A stretch of 64,000 nt of DNA, from the NCBI GenBank assembly GCA_949710005.1, contig OX453272.1:42811157-42875156 (forward strand), written 5' to 3'. This DNA is from Ricordea florida (taxonomy: Eukaryota > Cnidaria > Anthozoa > Corallimorpharia > Ricordeidae). The position numbers and the translations under genes are program-made. The notes below the pieces were generated by a model that had not been told where the DNA came from, did no database searches, and saw only the letters and a program-made list of their open reading frames with translations. Shown piece by piece: positions 23,527 through 34,900 of this stretch. Every line of letters begins with the position of its first letter. The first letter of the stretch is position 1.

Positions 23527-26500
23527 ATGCATCCACAGTGGCGTCTCTTTAGCAGTTTTCGTCTGAGCCACTCATCTTCTATTTGCTGGTTTCTCTCCAA
23601 ACATATTGTTACCGCAAGCGTATTCTATAGTCCAAAGAGTCAAAGAAAACCAAATGCATCCTCGGCTCCAAAGCAGACGGAATGGTACGAAACCGAACCT
23701 ACTCAGAGCGGTGTCGTGGGGATAAAGAGGAAGAAAAAGAAAAGAAATAATGACGATCCAGATGAAGAATTCATGAAAATGTGGGAAACATCTGAGGATT
23801 ATTTACGGGATCAGTTAAAAGCATTAACCAAGGGAACCAAAATGTCGAGGAGAAAATACAAATTCTGGGAACCCAACGTAAGCACTTTGCCTTTAGTAAG
23901 TGAACTGTCTTTAGAGGAGAAGAGGCAATTACTGGAAGACGACGCCAATGTGGGATTCCGGGTTCCTCGGGCGGAAGATTTCGCGAGTTTAACTCCGACG
24001 TACAAATCTTTGACAAGAGTGGAAGAAATACATGTCGAAGAGAGAAAAGAGAAAACGAAGGAAAACGAAAAAGAAGCACAAAAATCTCGAGTCATAGATA
24101 CCTCCAAGATCTCATCCTTCAAAGACTTTGACTTTCATCCGAAGATTCTTGAAAAGCTTGAAAAATTCAACATCACTACTCCTACGGAAATACAGAAACG
24201 AGCTATTCCCTTAATCGTGGATGACAAAACAGTGTTAATTCAGTCTGAGACTGGTTCTGGCAAGACTCTTGTTTTTCTGTTGCCTGCTATTCAGAGCCCT
24301 GGGAAGGCTTTTGGTACGGTCATTATTGTCCCTACTAGAGAACTTGCGAGTCAGATGCTGTTTGAGGCACATCGCTTTCTTGGTGACAAGTCAATTGCAG
24401 AGTCGTTTGTAAGTGAATTAAATGTTGTGTGACATATTTGAAATGCCACATTTAATCATTAGCATGTGTTACATCACTTTAACTTTGATGTTGCTGAGAG
24501 GTCTCTGCGTAGCACACTTCGTATTTGGCAGGAACAAATGTTACCTTATAAATTATACAAGGTTCTTGTATAGTACAGATTTTGCCTGCCTTCATTGCCT
24601 CAAATTAGGCTGATTGACAACTAGCATGTATAACATCACCTTTTTGTTAAGATTGCTGCTGTGAGATCTCTGGGTAGCACACCATAGCTGGCAGGAACTT
24701 ACTCACTTCTGTTATATCTACAAGCTTCCTTGTAAAGTACATTTTTTGCCTACCTTCATTGCCTCAAATAGGAATAATTGACAACTATAGCCATCCTTCC
24801 AAAGTTTTACAATTGTAGAACAATGTTGTATACGATTTATATTAGCTTGAGACAAGTAATGGTATAAACAACAAGTGCTGCATAATTATGATGATGCTGT
24901 AGGTTAAAATGAATTTCAGGTCAAAGTGGCTCCAAACCAGTTTGATTTGTTTTTTTTTCCTTTCAGCTTATTGGAGGATTATGGAAATTAATCTGAAACA
25001 AAGGAAAAAAAAGAAATCAAACTAGTTTGGAACCATTTTGACCTGAAAGTCATTCAATCAGTATTCATCAGCTTTGAGGCACTTTAATTAGGGCTGATTT
25101 ACACTAAGTACCTCTTTAAAGAGAGGAGTAGAAAACATTGTCAAGTTTTAGGGCAAAAGATTTTTACTGACCTTTTACTGCAAGTCTACCTTGCTGGATG
25201 CCAGGAAACCCTCTTGTATCAAACCATGAAAATTAAGTATCATTTAAACTTTATATGAAACCTTCCCCCTCCCCCCCTTTGTTTGCTTTTTTTTATATAT
25301 ATAGAATAGGTTCCTTGCCAAACTGTGTGGTTGTTTTACACCAAGTTAATGACTCACGACAATGAAGCCTTCCTATCAGGAAAACTTGAGTTTATCAAAT
25401 GAGTAGATGGAAGTGCCTGTAATGTGGTGAAGAGGCTAATATTTTTAACTCTTAATTTTGTGCTTCAATTTCCCACCAATACAGTGTACGGCATCAATTT
25501 CTTTTCAAAGTAACCCAATTCTATCATAACTTTGTGTTGCTGACTAGCAAATATGAAGCTGCCCACGAATGAACAAAAGGTGTTTGGCCTTACACTCTTC
25601 TCTCTCAAAGGGCAGACTCTCTTGTACACTTTCTGCAAAATATTTATAAGCAAATACTTTTACTAAATTTATTATACTGAACTTTATATTTTTAGGTAAG
25701 TGGTGTTGACTTGGCAAAACAAACTGCAAGACTGGAGAACACCAACTATCACCCTTGGATTGTTATTGGCACACCAAAAAGGCTCCTTGAAATGATAGAA
25801 AATGACTCCTCTCTCTTCCGAAAAACTAAACGGATTGTGATTGATGAAGTGGATAAAACTCTTTTACCACTGCACAGAAGAGCTGGATGGAAAAAAATTT
25901 TATCAAGAGAGAATCACCCGAGACCTGCAAAGGTTTTGGTTGAGAAGATCAAGAAAAGTTCAACCTGGGTAAGATTCTAATGAAATTTTAGTTAATCATC
26001 CTCATGCATTCTTATAATTCATAAATGAAAGAAAATGAAACAAACCCAAACACAGCTCAAAATATCAAGATGGAACTTTGCAACCTTAATTCCTCCTAAA
26101 ATAATCATTGCTTTTGAGAACAGAAAAAAAAATTCAGATCTCAAATGCTTGATGTTGAATATTTTAGCACATGATAAATAAAGTTTGTTGTATTGTTAAC
26201 TCGGGTACCTTAGTTAGTGAAAATCGTTTTTACATGTACAATGTTGACTTCTGCCCAGGTTGTAAAAATAGTGTATAAGTTTAATAATAGCAAGATTCAA
26301 CAACAGAACCTGCACCAAGAAAATCAAATGCAACAGAAAGGAGTGGATACAGTATTTAGAATATTAGTCAGTATACATTGTATTTTCTTGTTTTAAGCAT
26401 GGCATACATTTTTCCAAACATAAGTTCACTCCAGTTCCCCCGGGGGGGGGGGGGGGTACTTTAGGAATTTCTGGGTGGGGATGTGCCGCTGGAACCCTGG

Positions 26501-26736
26501 AACCCTTAGCCTATACCAGAGCTGGTTCAGCTGAATTTTGCTACCCTATACTAGAATAAACCCCCCAAATCACTCCTATTCTAGAGTAGCTGTATTCCAC
26601 TAGCACAGTCTAGCCAAAACAAAACCTTATACCACAATCGTTTCTCTCTCCAAAAATGATTTTATTTATACTAGTTCTGTTTTTTTTTTTTGATTCTCAA
26701 CCAACTGGTCAGTTTCGTGAAAAATGATACCCTATG

Positions 26737-26781
<45 letters not shown>

Positions 26782-26808
26782 TGCTTGAAAACCATACCCT
26801 TCACAGCG

Positions 26809-26852
<44 letters not shown>

Positions 26853-29147
26853 GGGCCAGTTCCCTCCTGTGGCTCTGTATTTGTTTTACATGATACCACC
26901 AGAAAGAGGGATAATGTATACGTACTGAGTCATACTGGAGTGAGCTTACCTTGGTTCTAATAGGCCCAAGCAAAAATCCAACTCTGGTATAAATCTTAAT
27001 GGCTTGAATTTAAGAAAATTTTGTGGTAGCATATTTGTGACTGGTCTCAAAATTTTAGCTGCAAATGAAAAAATTTAGGCACAAAATTTTAACTAATAAA
27101 CATTAAAGTGAAATTGGAAGTTTCTGGTTTTCAGTGACATATTGATCTACAATCTTTAGTTGAGTTTTTGTGACTACACACAATTTTTTTAGTCACAAAA
27201 CAGAAAAATCTAGTCACAACTTCAAGCCTTGATCTTGCACCAGTACTACATTGTGTATAAACAATTAAGAACAACCACTTAATTTAATGGTACGAAACAT
27301 CATTTCAGTGTACTTATAAAGTGGGTTGCACATGCATAATTTATTGAAATCAATTCAGTTCTCATGCACTTGTATTTAAATTCATCATGTAAACATTAGA
27401 AAGTTAATGAAAATCAAAATTATTATAGTCGTCTTAGTAAGAAACTTGTGTCAGGACAAGCTTTCTCATATAAACACCCCTTTATTTGACCAGTGTAGTA
27501 TCAACCTACATTTATGTACACCTGGTTGCAACAGATATGAACAAAATGTTTTATTATTCTGACTTTATTATCATGTTACTCAAGGGTTCAGTGCAACTGG
27601 TTGGAGCATCGGCAACAGTCAATGATGAACTCAAAGAAGATTTGACTGACCTGGGATGGGGTGATCATGTTACTGTTGTCAAGTCACCCACTCTTGAAGG
27701 GAAGTTTCGACGTATTCCCCCATGCATTAAACATCAGTATATCATATGTGATGAGTCTGTGGGAAGGACAAAGGCCCAGGCTTTGGCAAGGTTTGTGTAC
27801 ATGTTGTAGGTTAAAATGAATTTCAGGTCGAAATGGTTCCAAACTAGTTTGATTTGTTTTTTCCTTTGTTTGCAGATTAATTTCCTGAATCCTCCAATAA
27901 TCTGAAACAAAGGAAAAAAACAAATCAAACTAGTTTGGTTTTCAAACAGTTATGTAGCTACAGGTACTACAAGTAATCACCAGAGGAAATTAAAAGCCAT
28001 GCCTTTAACACTTTACATGTAGGTGCTTCAGCTAGCAGCTGCATCTGTACAAAAACAGAACAGTATAAGTACAACTGCAGTCCAGCTTTCTAACCTCACA
28101 GATCAGAGGCCTACTCTTGGGGACTGTGTAAAGGGTCACAAAGGTCTGGGATGTGTAGTCCGTAATCATCATCAAGATATTTTGTTTGAAGTGGGCTCTG
28201 ATGGCAGTGGGGAGTTTACATGTATGCAAAGCATGACAATGGTGTAAACTAGGACATCAACAAACAACAGCATTTAAACAAATGACTTTTATTTTTATGC
28301 AATATTGTATGGTCAAAAATATGGTCTGTTTGGTTTCTTCCTGTACTTTACAAAATAACAAATTATGTGAAATGAGCGTCTTTGAAGTTTTCCCCAAGAG
28401 CCAAGTGTACAATAGCAAATTCCCTTGAAAATATCATTGAGAGTGAAAAGCTAGTGTCAACAATTGAGCTTGGAAGAGAAAGGGACACAAAATAAAATGG
28501 GATCACTGCCAGTGGCACAATAGGAAAACAAATCCCTTTTTTCATGTCTGGTGCTGTCCCTGGTCTTCTCATCACGCTCGTGTAAACTAACCATGGTCAA
28601 GGATGGAACATTCTCTGTCCTGGATCAGTGCTGTCATTCTATTTAATGAGTATCACAACTAATTGTTTTATTACCAGTAATCGTTATCATCATCGTTGTT
28701 GTTGCTGGTATTATTTTCAGAGTATTCAGGGAATCAGGTCAGAAATCAGCCCTTGTTTTTATTCATCGCTTGCACTCCGTTGATCAGTTTGTTTGGGAGT
28801 TAAGAGACCTGGGAATCAATGCTGTGGCCCTGTACAAGAAAGTCGCTAACCAAGACTCTGAGGAATTCAAAGAGTTCCTCCATCAATTTAGAACTGGAGG
28901 AATAGATGTAGTGGTTGGAACAGAGGAAACAGTGCGAGGGTTAGATTTCAAAGACCTGGATCATGTATATTTGATGGAAGTTGCTAAGAATGTTGACGAG
29001 TACCTCCATCTCGCAGGAAGAGTTGGAAGGCAGGAAAGGCCGGGTACTGCGACAACTTTGATTTCTAGGGGTGATGCAGTAGCAGAGAGGAGAATAAAAC
29101 TGGAATATCGTCGATTGGAATTGGCATTTGAAGAAATTATATTGTAA
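23527..29147 (+). CDS. DEAD-box-type RNA helicase with DEVD motif II, probably mitochondrial, four exons
   Basis: Exons are 23527-24408, 25696-25968, 27585-27790 and 28721-29147; phases 0, 0, 2 agree and the product is 595 aa. The N-terminus (MHPQWRLFSSFRLSHSSSIC) is basic, serine-rich and lacks acidic residues, like a mitochondrial presequence. An ATG 17 codons upstream is also in frame. Core motifs in order: Q-type TPTEIQKRAI, motif I ETGSGKT (about 241-247), Ia PTRELASQ, Ib GTPKRL, II DEVD (344-347), III SAT, IV ALVFIH, V VRGLD, VI HLAGRVGR. Compared with the family consensus, motif II is DEVD and motif VI has Leu in place of Arg in HRxGR. These departures resemble an organellar DEVD subgroup known in plants more than DDX28. 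The function, organellar RNA remodelling, is inferred. Confidence 0.9.
24899..25056. repeat. Hairpin MITE in helicase intron 1, copy 1
   Basis: GGTTAAAATGAATTTCAGGTC at the left pairs with GACCTGAAAGTCATTC at the right. The inner arms TTTGATTTGTTTTTTTTTCC and AAAAAAGAAATCAAACTAG also pair. Its relative is at 27806-27945 in intron 3 of the same gene. Confidence 0.65.
26439..26855. mobile_element. hAT-like MITE with poly-G/poly-C termini, copy 1
   Basis: The 417-bp insertion starts CCCGGGG with a long G run and GTACT, and ends AGTACC with a long C run and CCGGG. The 8-bp flanks CCAGTTCC (26431-26438 and 26856-26863) are identical, the duplication length expected of hAT elements. ATGTGCCGCTGG (left) and CAGCGGCACAT (right) extend the inverted repeat. 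A second copy, 46406-46912, has its own 8-bp duplication. It lies in helicase intron 2. Confidence 0.85.
27806..27945. repeat. Hairpin MITE in helicase intron 3, copy 2
   Basis: GTAGGTTAAAATGAATTTCA starts both copies, and the arms around TCCAAACTAGTTTGATTTG pair with CAAATCAAACTAGTTTGG. It begins 15 bp after the helicase exon that ends at 27790. Confidence 0.65.
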
Positions 29148-29219
29148 AATGGAGCTGCAGGAATAAGATGTCAGGAGGATGTATTACAAATTAAAATTAA
29201 AATCTACATTTACTTTGAA

Positions 29220-29225
29220 AATAAA
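29220..29225 (+). terminator. Likely poly(A) signal AATAAA of the helicase gene
   Basis: AATAAA lies 73 bases after the stop codon at 29147, the expected place for 3' end formation. The sequence following is not clearly GT-rich except TTGTTGGTGGG. Confidence 0.5.
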
Positions 29226-29271
29226 GATGATTGTTGGTGGGATCCAAGACTTTACTCATCTGGTAGATTCA

Positions 29272-29370
29272 TAGCCTGATTCTCGGACAGTCTAAGAATG
29301 CTCAGTCTCGTCCCCCTCCTTGCAGATGGAGTGAGAACAAGCAACCTCAGACTGTCCGAGAATCAGGCTA
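29272..29370. repeat. Short MITE, 99 bp, with perfect 22-bp inverted ends
   Basis: TAGCCTGATTCTCGGACAGT... at the left is the exact reverse complement of the right end over 22 bp (29272-29293 and 29349-29370). It lies just beyond the helicase poly(A) signal. Confidence 0.75.
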
Positions 29371-29974
29371 CCAGATCCAGGTGACTATCACTGCCCGTCT
29401 TAATAGCTAGGTAACAGATAAAATGAAAAGTGGACTCCATTCTGTATGGTTAATAATTATGACAACCAAGTAAACAATACGCAGGTAGGAATGCAATACT
29501 GAGATGTGTTTCATAAAAATAGCTGCAACTTTTAATTCATATTGATGTTGCTGTTGACAGTACAAGTTAGGAAAGCCCTGCCTGTATCATGTTTACAATT
29601 ATTATAATGCAAATGCTATCAATCTGTGAAGAACAATGCACAATCTCTTTACAGTTCAATCAATAAGTAATCAGGAATAATGCAGCTGTTATATAAAGGC
29701 CATTAAAAGAACATTCATTGTTGTTGATACATGGAAGAAAAACATATCCACTGAACAGATGCAGGTTTCACACAGAATTGAGCTCTAAGCATTGCTTCAT
29801 ACCAGAAACTCAAACTATTTAAAAATTATATTACGAGTCAACTATTTTACTCACAGAAGTGGTTTAATTGCTTTTTTGTTGTAGAAACCATTTACAGTAG
29901 CATACAACTCAATTCTATACCAATATTAATTGATTTTCTAACTTTTTAGGTGCATCACTTTGTTTCAAGCTTTA

Positions 29975-30451
29975 GGGCTGCAAATAATTTCCCAGCTGGT
30001 GCCGGTCAAATTGTCCGGTCAAACCTGTTTTTGCTCGGACATATCCCATTTTTGGCCGGACAAACATCGATTACGTCTTATCGCTATAAAAGTGCGATTC
30101 CCATGATGTGTACAAAACTCACACGGACTAGTACTTAAGTAATTCACACCCATGACCGGTACATAACTGTAAGACGCGCTAGTATTTGCGATGAGACTTT
30201 GAGAATGACAAACCGAAAATGTGCAACGACATCCAGAAATTTTATGACTACTATGAATCATTTATTAAAAGTTCTTGGTCTGGTAGTTATGTATCCGTCT
30301 TTTTCTCTCCTTTTTCACAAACGTCAATAATATTGAACCTTTAAATATTTAAAACTTGAAACTCTAAGGTTTTTCCTTACCAGCGTAAACGAACGGACAA
30401 AACCTATTTTTGACCGGACATTGTCTGTTGACCGGCCGTTATTTGCAGCCC
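29975..30451. repeat. MITE-like element, 477 bp, GGGCTGCAAATAA ends
   Basis: GGGCTGCAAATAATTTCCC at the left is matched by GTTATTTGCAGCCC at the right. CCGGTCAAA, CCGGACA and GACCGGACATTG units occur near both ends. No coding frame. It lies between the convergent helicase and SNX3 genes. Confidence 0.65.
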
Positions 30452-31941
30452 GGAGCATGGGTAAATTTTGCAGAGTTTATGGAGAGAAAATTAGTCAATC
30501 AGATTGCAGCATTCGCAATAGAATGTGAGTTGGTTTCCACTATGAAATAGCATAATAGCAAGTTTAACAATATCCAACACAAAAACACAGTCTTGTACTT
30601 TGTGTGAAAGTAAAAGCAAGGGAGAACGGAGAGTTTAGAAAATGGTGTCACATTTCATTTCAAGCAATCTGGCCTGACAAAAAAGAAAACCAGATCACAT
30701 GAACATGGTAGTATAAGTATGATTGACCCCAACGGTATGTTCTGAAATTATTATCGCCACATTACTAGGATTGTCTGAAAGGTAAGAATTAAAATGTTAA
30801 CCAAGAAGCCTACAGTCTTCAAATAAAAACTTTTTACTGTATTAAACTGAAGTCTGGTTCAATACATCTGCAGAGATTTCATTTTGGCTGTAATTACCTA
30901 TTTTGAGAATGATGTATGACACCACATGTAATAAACTGATGGGTAATTGCTGAGTAACCAACTGATTAGTAACTGGTTATTAATGACAATCAATAGGTAA
31001 TTGACGACCAAAATTACTCATCAAAGACATTGATTACTTATTGATCAGGGCCGGGTTGTTTGAAGCAGGGTAAGGGAATCCAAGGTAACTGTAAAATTTA
31101 AATGCAGCTGTGAAAGCTTAAAAAGCACATTCATTATAATTCTTTTTTAATACAATTTGATGATTGTATGCTCTAAAAAAAGAGATAAAGTTATCAGAGA
31201 AAATGCCTTTCAACAAGAGGAAAAGAAACCCAGGTTAAAATGTAACCCTGGCTTAATTAGCACTAATTGGCCTTCCAACAACCAGCCTCAGTAAATTATC
31301 TATTGATTATCCATTGATTAGTCCTTTACTACACATGTATAATGCAGCGCATCTCGTACAATTTTCAAGAAATTTGTTTACCATACCTTACTTCCCATGA
31401 TTTACTATGTTAAAGATTTGTGACAATAATAATTACGGCAAAGAAGAATTGAATATGCAAGGTTAAACAAGGAAAGTCAATGAATTCAGAGACAAAAAAA
31501 GAAGTTTTCATATTACCTCTTACTTTTGATTTGGTTGAATCATTTGAATTTTTAATTACTCACTGAGTATCAGATATACTGGTCCACGTAATTAATAACT
31601 AATCAACTCATTAAGCATCAATTACCCATAGATTATTCATTAATTTCATTGATCTCATCAGTTTATTATCTCCGGATGACGTGAACAAAGTGAACTTGTG
31701 AAAAATCTATTATAATCTAATTCTTTGTATACATGGAATTAAGCTACATGGTATGAGTTCCGCAATCCACTTCGGCCATCTCTAAAATTGTTTACCAAAG
31801 TTCCTCTGAGGTACTACTCGTTTGAAAAGTTTTGTACAAAAATTCACCTAAAACTGCATGAGCAAGCTCCTCTGAATCAGGAGACATCTCCAGATAATCC
31901 TTAATCTCACTATTTTTGGCACCCCACAGCTCTGCTTGGCC
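30452..31941. other. Intergenic region between helicase and SNX3 3' ends
   Basis: AT-rich sequence with an accumulation of GGTAATTGA/TTAGTAACTG-like motifs near 30940-31030 and 31560-31680, and the MITE at 31048-31285. The SNX3 3' UTR must occupy part of the right side. No further gene recognised. Confidence 0.5.
31048..31285. repeat. MITE family GGGCCGGGTTGTTTGAAG, copy 1
   Basis: The left end GGGCCGGGTTGTTTGAAGCA and a right end GGCCTTCCAACAACC form inverted ends. The internal blocks AGAGCTTAAAAAGCACATTC and GAAACCCAGGTTAAAATGTA are shared with copies at 34843-35090 and 42565-42760. Confidence 0.7.
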
Positions 31942-34900
31942 TCACGTTGTTCGCACTTTTCCTGGAACATAATTCTTGTCTATAGTAGTATCTGTAAGAA
32001 ACATGTGAAGGCATCGTTCATTCTGAGCTAGAGGATGACCAGACACTCTGAAAAAAGAAAAGAGAAAAAAACAGTAATTCAAAGTCAAATTGGTACAGTG
32101 TACAAAATTAATGGTGGACATGTAATTTATAGTGATGTCAGGCTCATCTCCAGTGTAATACAATTTACTCACACAACTGATGTAAAGCAAAGGACACAAA
32201 GCATTCTAAACAATGTACCTAACCCTAACTAACAAAGAAAAGGAATAAACTATATTACACCGGGCATGACCCTGATGTCATATCATCAGATCCAAGAAAA
32301 CTACTTATAAAATAAAACGGATAGTATCTGCACTTTCAATGGTTATTAGCTGCATTAACTTTTTATATATAAAGCCTGACTGTAGAAACAAGAAGAATAT
32401 ACAATGTCACGTATGCATCATCTACTGCCTTAACCCTTTCACTCCCAAGGGGCCTCCATTTCATAACTAGAAAGTCACTCTTGGGAGTGAAACAGTTAAA
32501 TTTGTAAACTGTTGGACTTCTACAAACATCAGTGTATTTTGGAGCATTTAACAGCAGACATTTCAACACTGTAGATTTGTTCTATCACTTTTATATAATA
32601 AAAGCTCAAGGTTTGTCACAAAAACAAGACTGAATGTCAAGTGTTTGTTTGATCTGCTCTTGAATTCTCCCAAATGCAGCTTGATTTTTGCAAGCATGTA
32701 CAAACCAAGTACGTATATGAGTTTTGTTTCTTACTTATAAAGTTGAAATTGGCAATGGTAGCAACTCAAGGTCACTGTTACCGTAACTAACCATGTCCCA
32801 CTTATATGAAAGTTACATATTAAGGAGGATAAAAGCGAACACAAAGGGTGCGTTTTTTGGTACCGGTATGATCCGTTTTTGGATTTGTGATTCGAGATCA
32901 CACGGATCATTGCGCATCAAAGAAACCAATGAATCCACACTGAACAAGGATTCATCGGTTCCTTTGATGTGACACGATCCTTGTGATCTCGGATCACAAA
33001 TCCAAAAACGGATCATACCAAAGAAAAAGCACCCAAAGACTCATGAAAAAAATAGCTACGAGAATTGTTCAATACTGCTGAAACTTTATTATCTGATAAA
33101 TGATTACAAGCAGTCTCAGCTTACACAGGTAAATATAAATAATATTATCATGCTTTATAAAATAACTCAGATACTACGTGCGCGCTGATTGGTTGAAAAC
33201 CTATGGGTTATTGTGCCGGTAAACCCATAGAAAAAGGCATCCGGACCACGAGCCATAAACAAAACCCGCTTTTGATCTGCAAACAACGATTTTAGAAAGG
33301 CTAAAAAACAGAACAAGTTACTTACCCAGCCCTTCTTAATCTTAAAAGCGTCACAAGGGTCACAATTCGCGACTGCCATAGCTTTAGAAGTTATAAAGTA
33401 CAAAGCTGGAAAGCAGTTTACATTTCACGACAATGCCAAATCGCAGAGAAAGACAACAACTGTGTGAATTTCTGGTGTAGAAAGTCTCTAGGAAAACTTA
33501 ACCAAGTGCCAACCAGCAACAAAACGGATAGTTTTAGCATTCTTGATTTATTTTATGTCAAAATTAAATTCCTTAATGAAAGAAATTGTTCCAAAAAGAG
33601 ATCTCTGATCAAGATATGGTTCAAAATCGGCCGCTGTAGGTTGTAAACAAGCTGCCAACGATGATGAAAGATGTCAGAGTTTCGGGCTGGTCTTTTCCAA
33701 CATTTGCACAAATTATTCCGTGATATTGATGCCATAACCTACCTCAAACCACCCGACTTCACAAATCGACAAATAATAACGCCAATATGTGGCTACGGCA
33801 AAGAAACATTTCTTCGGCATATTTCCATCGGTCGCTGTACGAGCATGTAAAGTTACATGCGACAACTTCGCAAATGCAGCCACGTCGTTACCGCAGCATT
33901 TCTTGATCACAATAAAGTCCAGAAAACAGATCTTAAACCACTGCCGCTCGTTAAAAGTGAATGAAGTCCTCCATTACAATAGCTGCCAGTTCCGTCTGTA
34001 AGCACGAAATTCTTACGGATCGACTCAACAAAATACAGCTGCGAGGTACAATTAATTTCTACTTCTGTAGTAAACAAACCACGAACGTATTCTTTCATTG
34101 TACGTTCGCATGAATATATGTTGACTTTTCCTGTAAAACAGCTTTCATAAGTTATCATGAAATGAGTGCAAAAACTCGTGTTTTGAAGTGCTGCTGTTTG
34201 TTGTTTGACTGAACTGAGTTTTGAGAAAGTTCAGCGCTATTAAATCGTGAGTCATGATTGGCTTATGATGACTTTAGAGAGAAGACATGACTTGATCACG
34301 GTACTAAAAGCATACTTTTTACCTCAAAGACTCCATTCTACTAAAAGTTATTTTATAAAAGCAATAGATCACACTTTCTATGGGTTTACCGGCGTGATAA
34401 CCCACTTGGGATGTTGGGAGAACACTCGAAAAGCTTGTAAATCACTCGCCTTCGGCTCGTGATTTACAAGCTCTTCTCGTGTTCTCCCAACATCCCGCGT
34501 GGGTTATCACGCCGGTAAACCCATAGAAAGTGTGATCTATTGCTTAAATAAATGCTATACTAAAGCCTCCATCCGTAAGTTCTGGGAATTTACTACACCT
34601 CTGTGGCTAACCCATGAGGAAGCATTCAAAATAACTAAGAAATGGCTAGCTGTAAAATATTTGCACTTCAAAATCACCTGTTTATAAACATTTCCAATCC
34701 CTGTCTTCTTTCTTCAATGAAGTCATCTTCAAAGAGACCTACAATAGGATCAGTCACTGATTTACCACTAAAGTCTTAAACAAATAGGAATGTTACTTCA
34801 ATATATAGCCAGTGGTAGCCAATCAGAAATGGAAACAGTCTTGGCCGGGTTGTTCGAAGCAGGGTTAAGGTAACCCAGGGTTAGTGCGAAATTTAAATGC

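Noticed and set aside
23527-29147. Direct assignment of the helicase as DDX28
   Set aside because: Motif II is DEVD, motif VI is atypical and the gene has four exons; the pattern does not match DDX28 as I know it.
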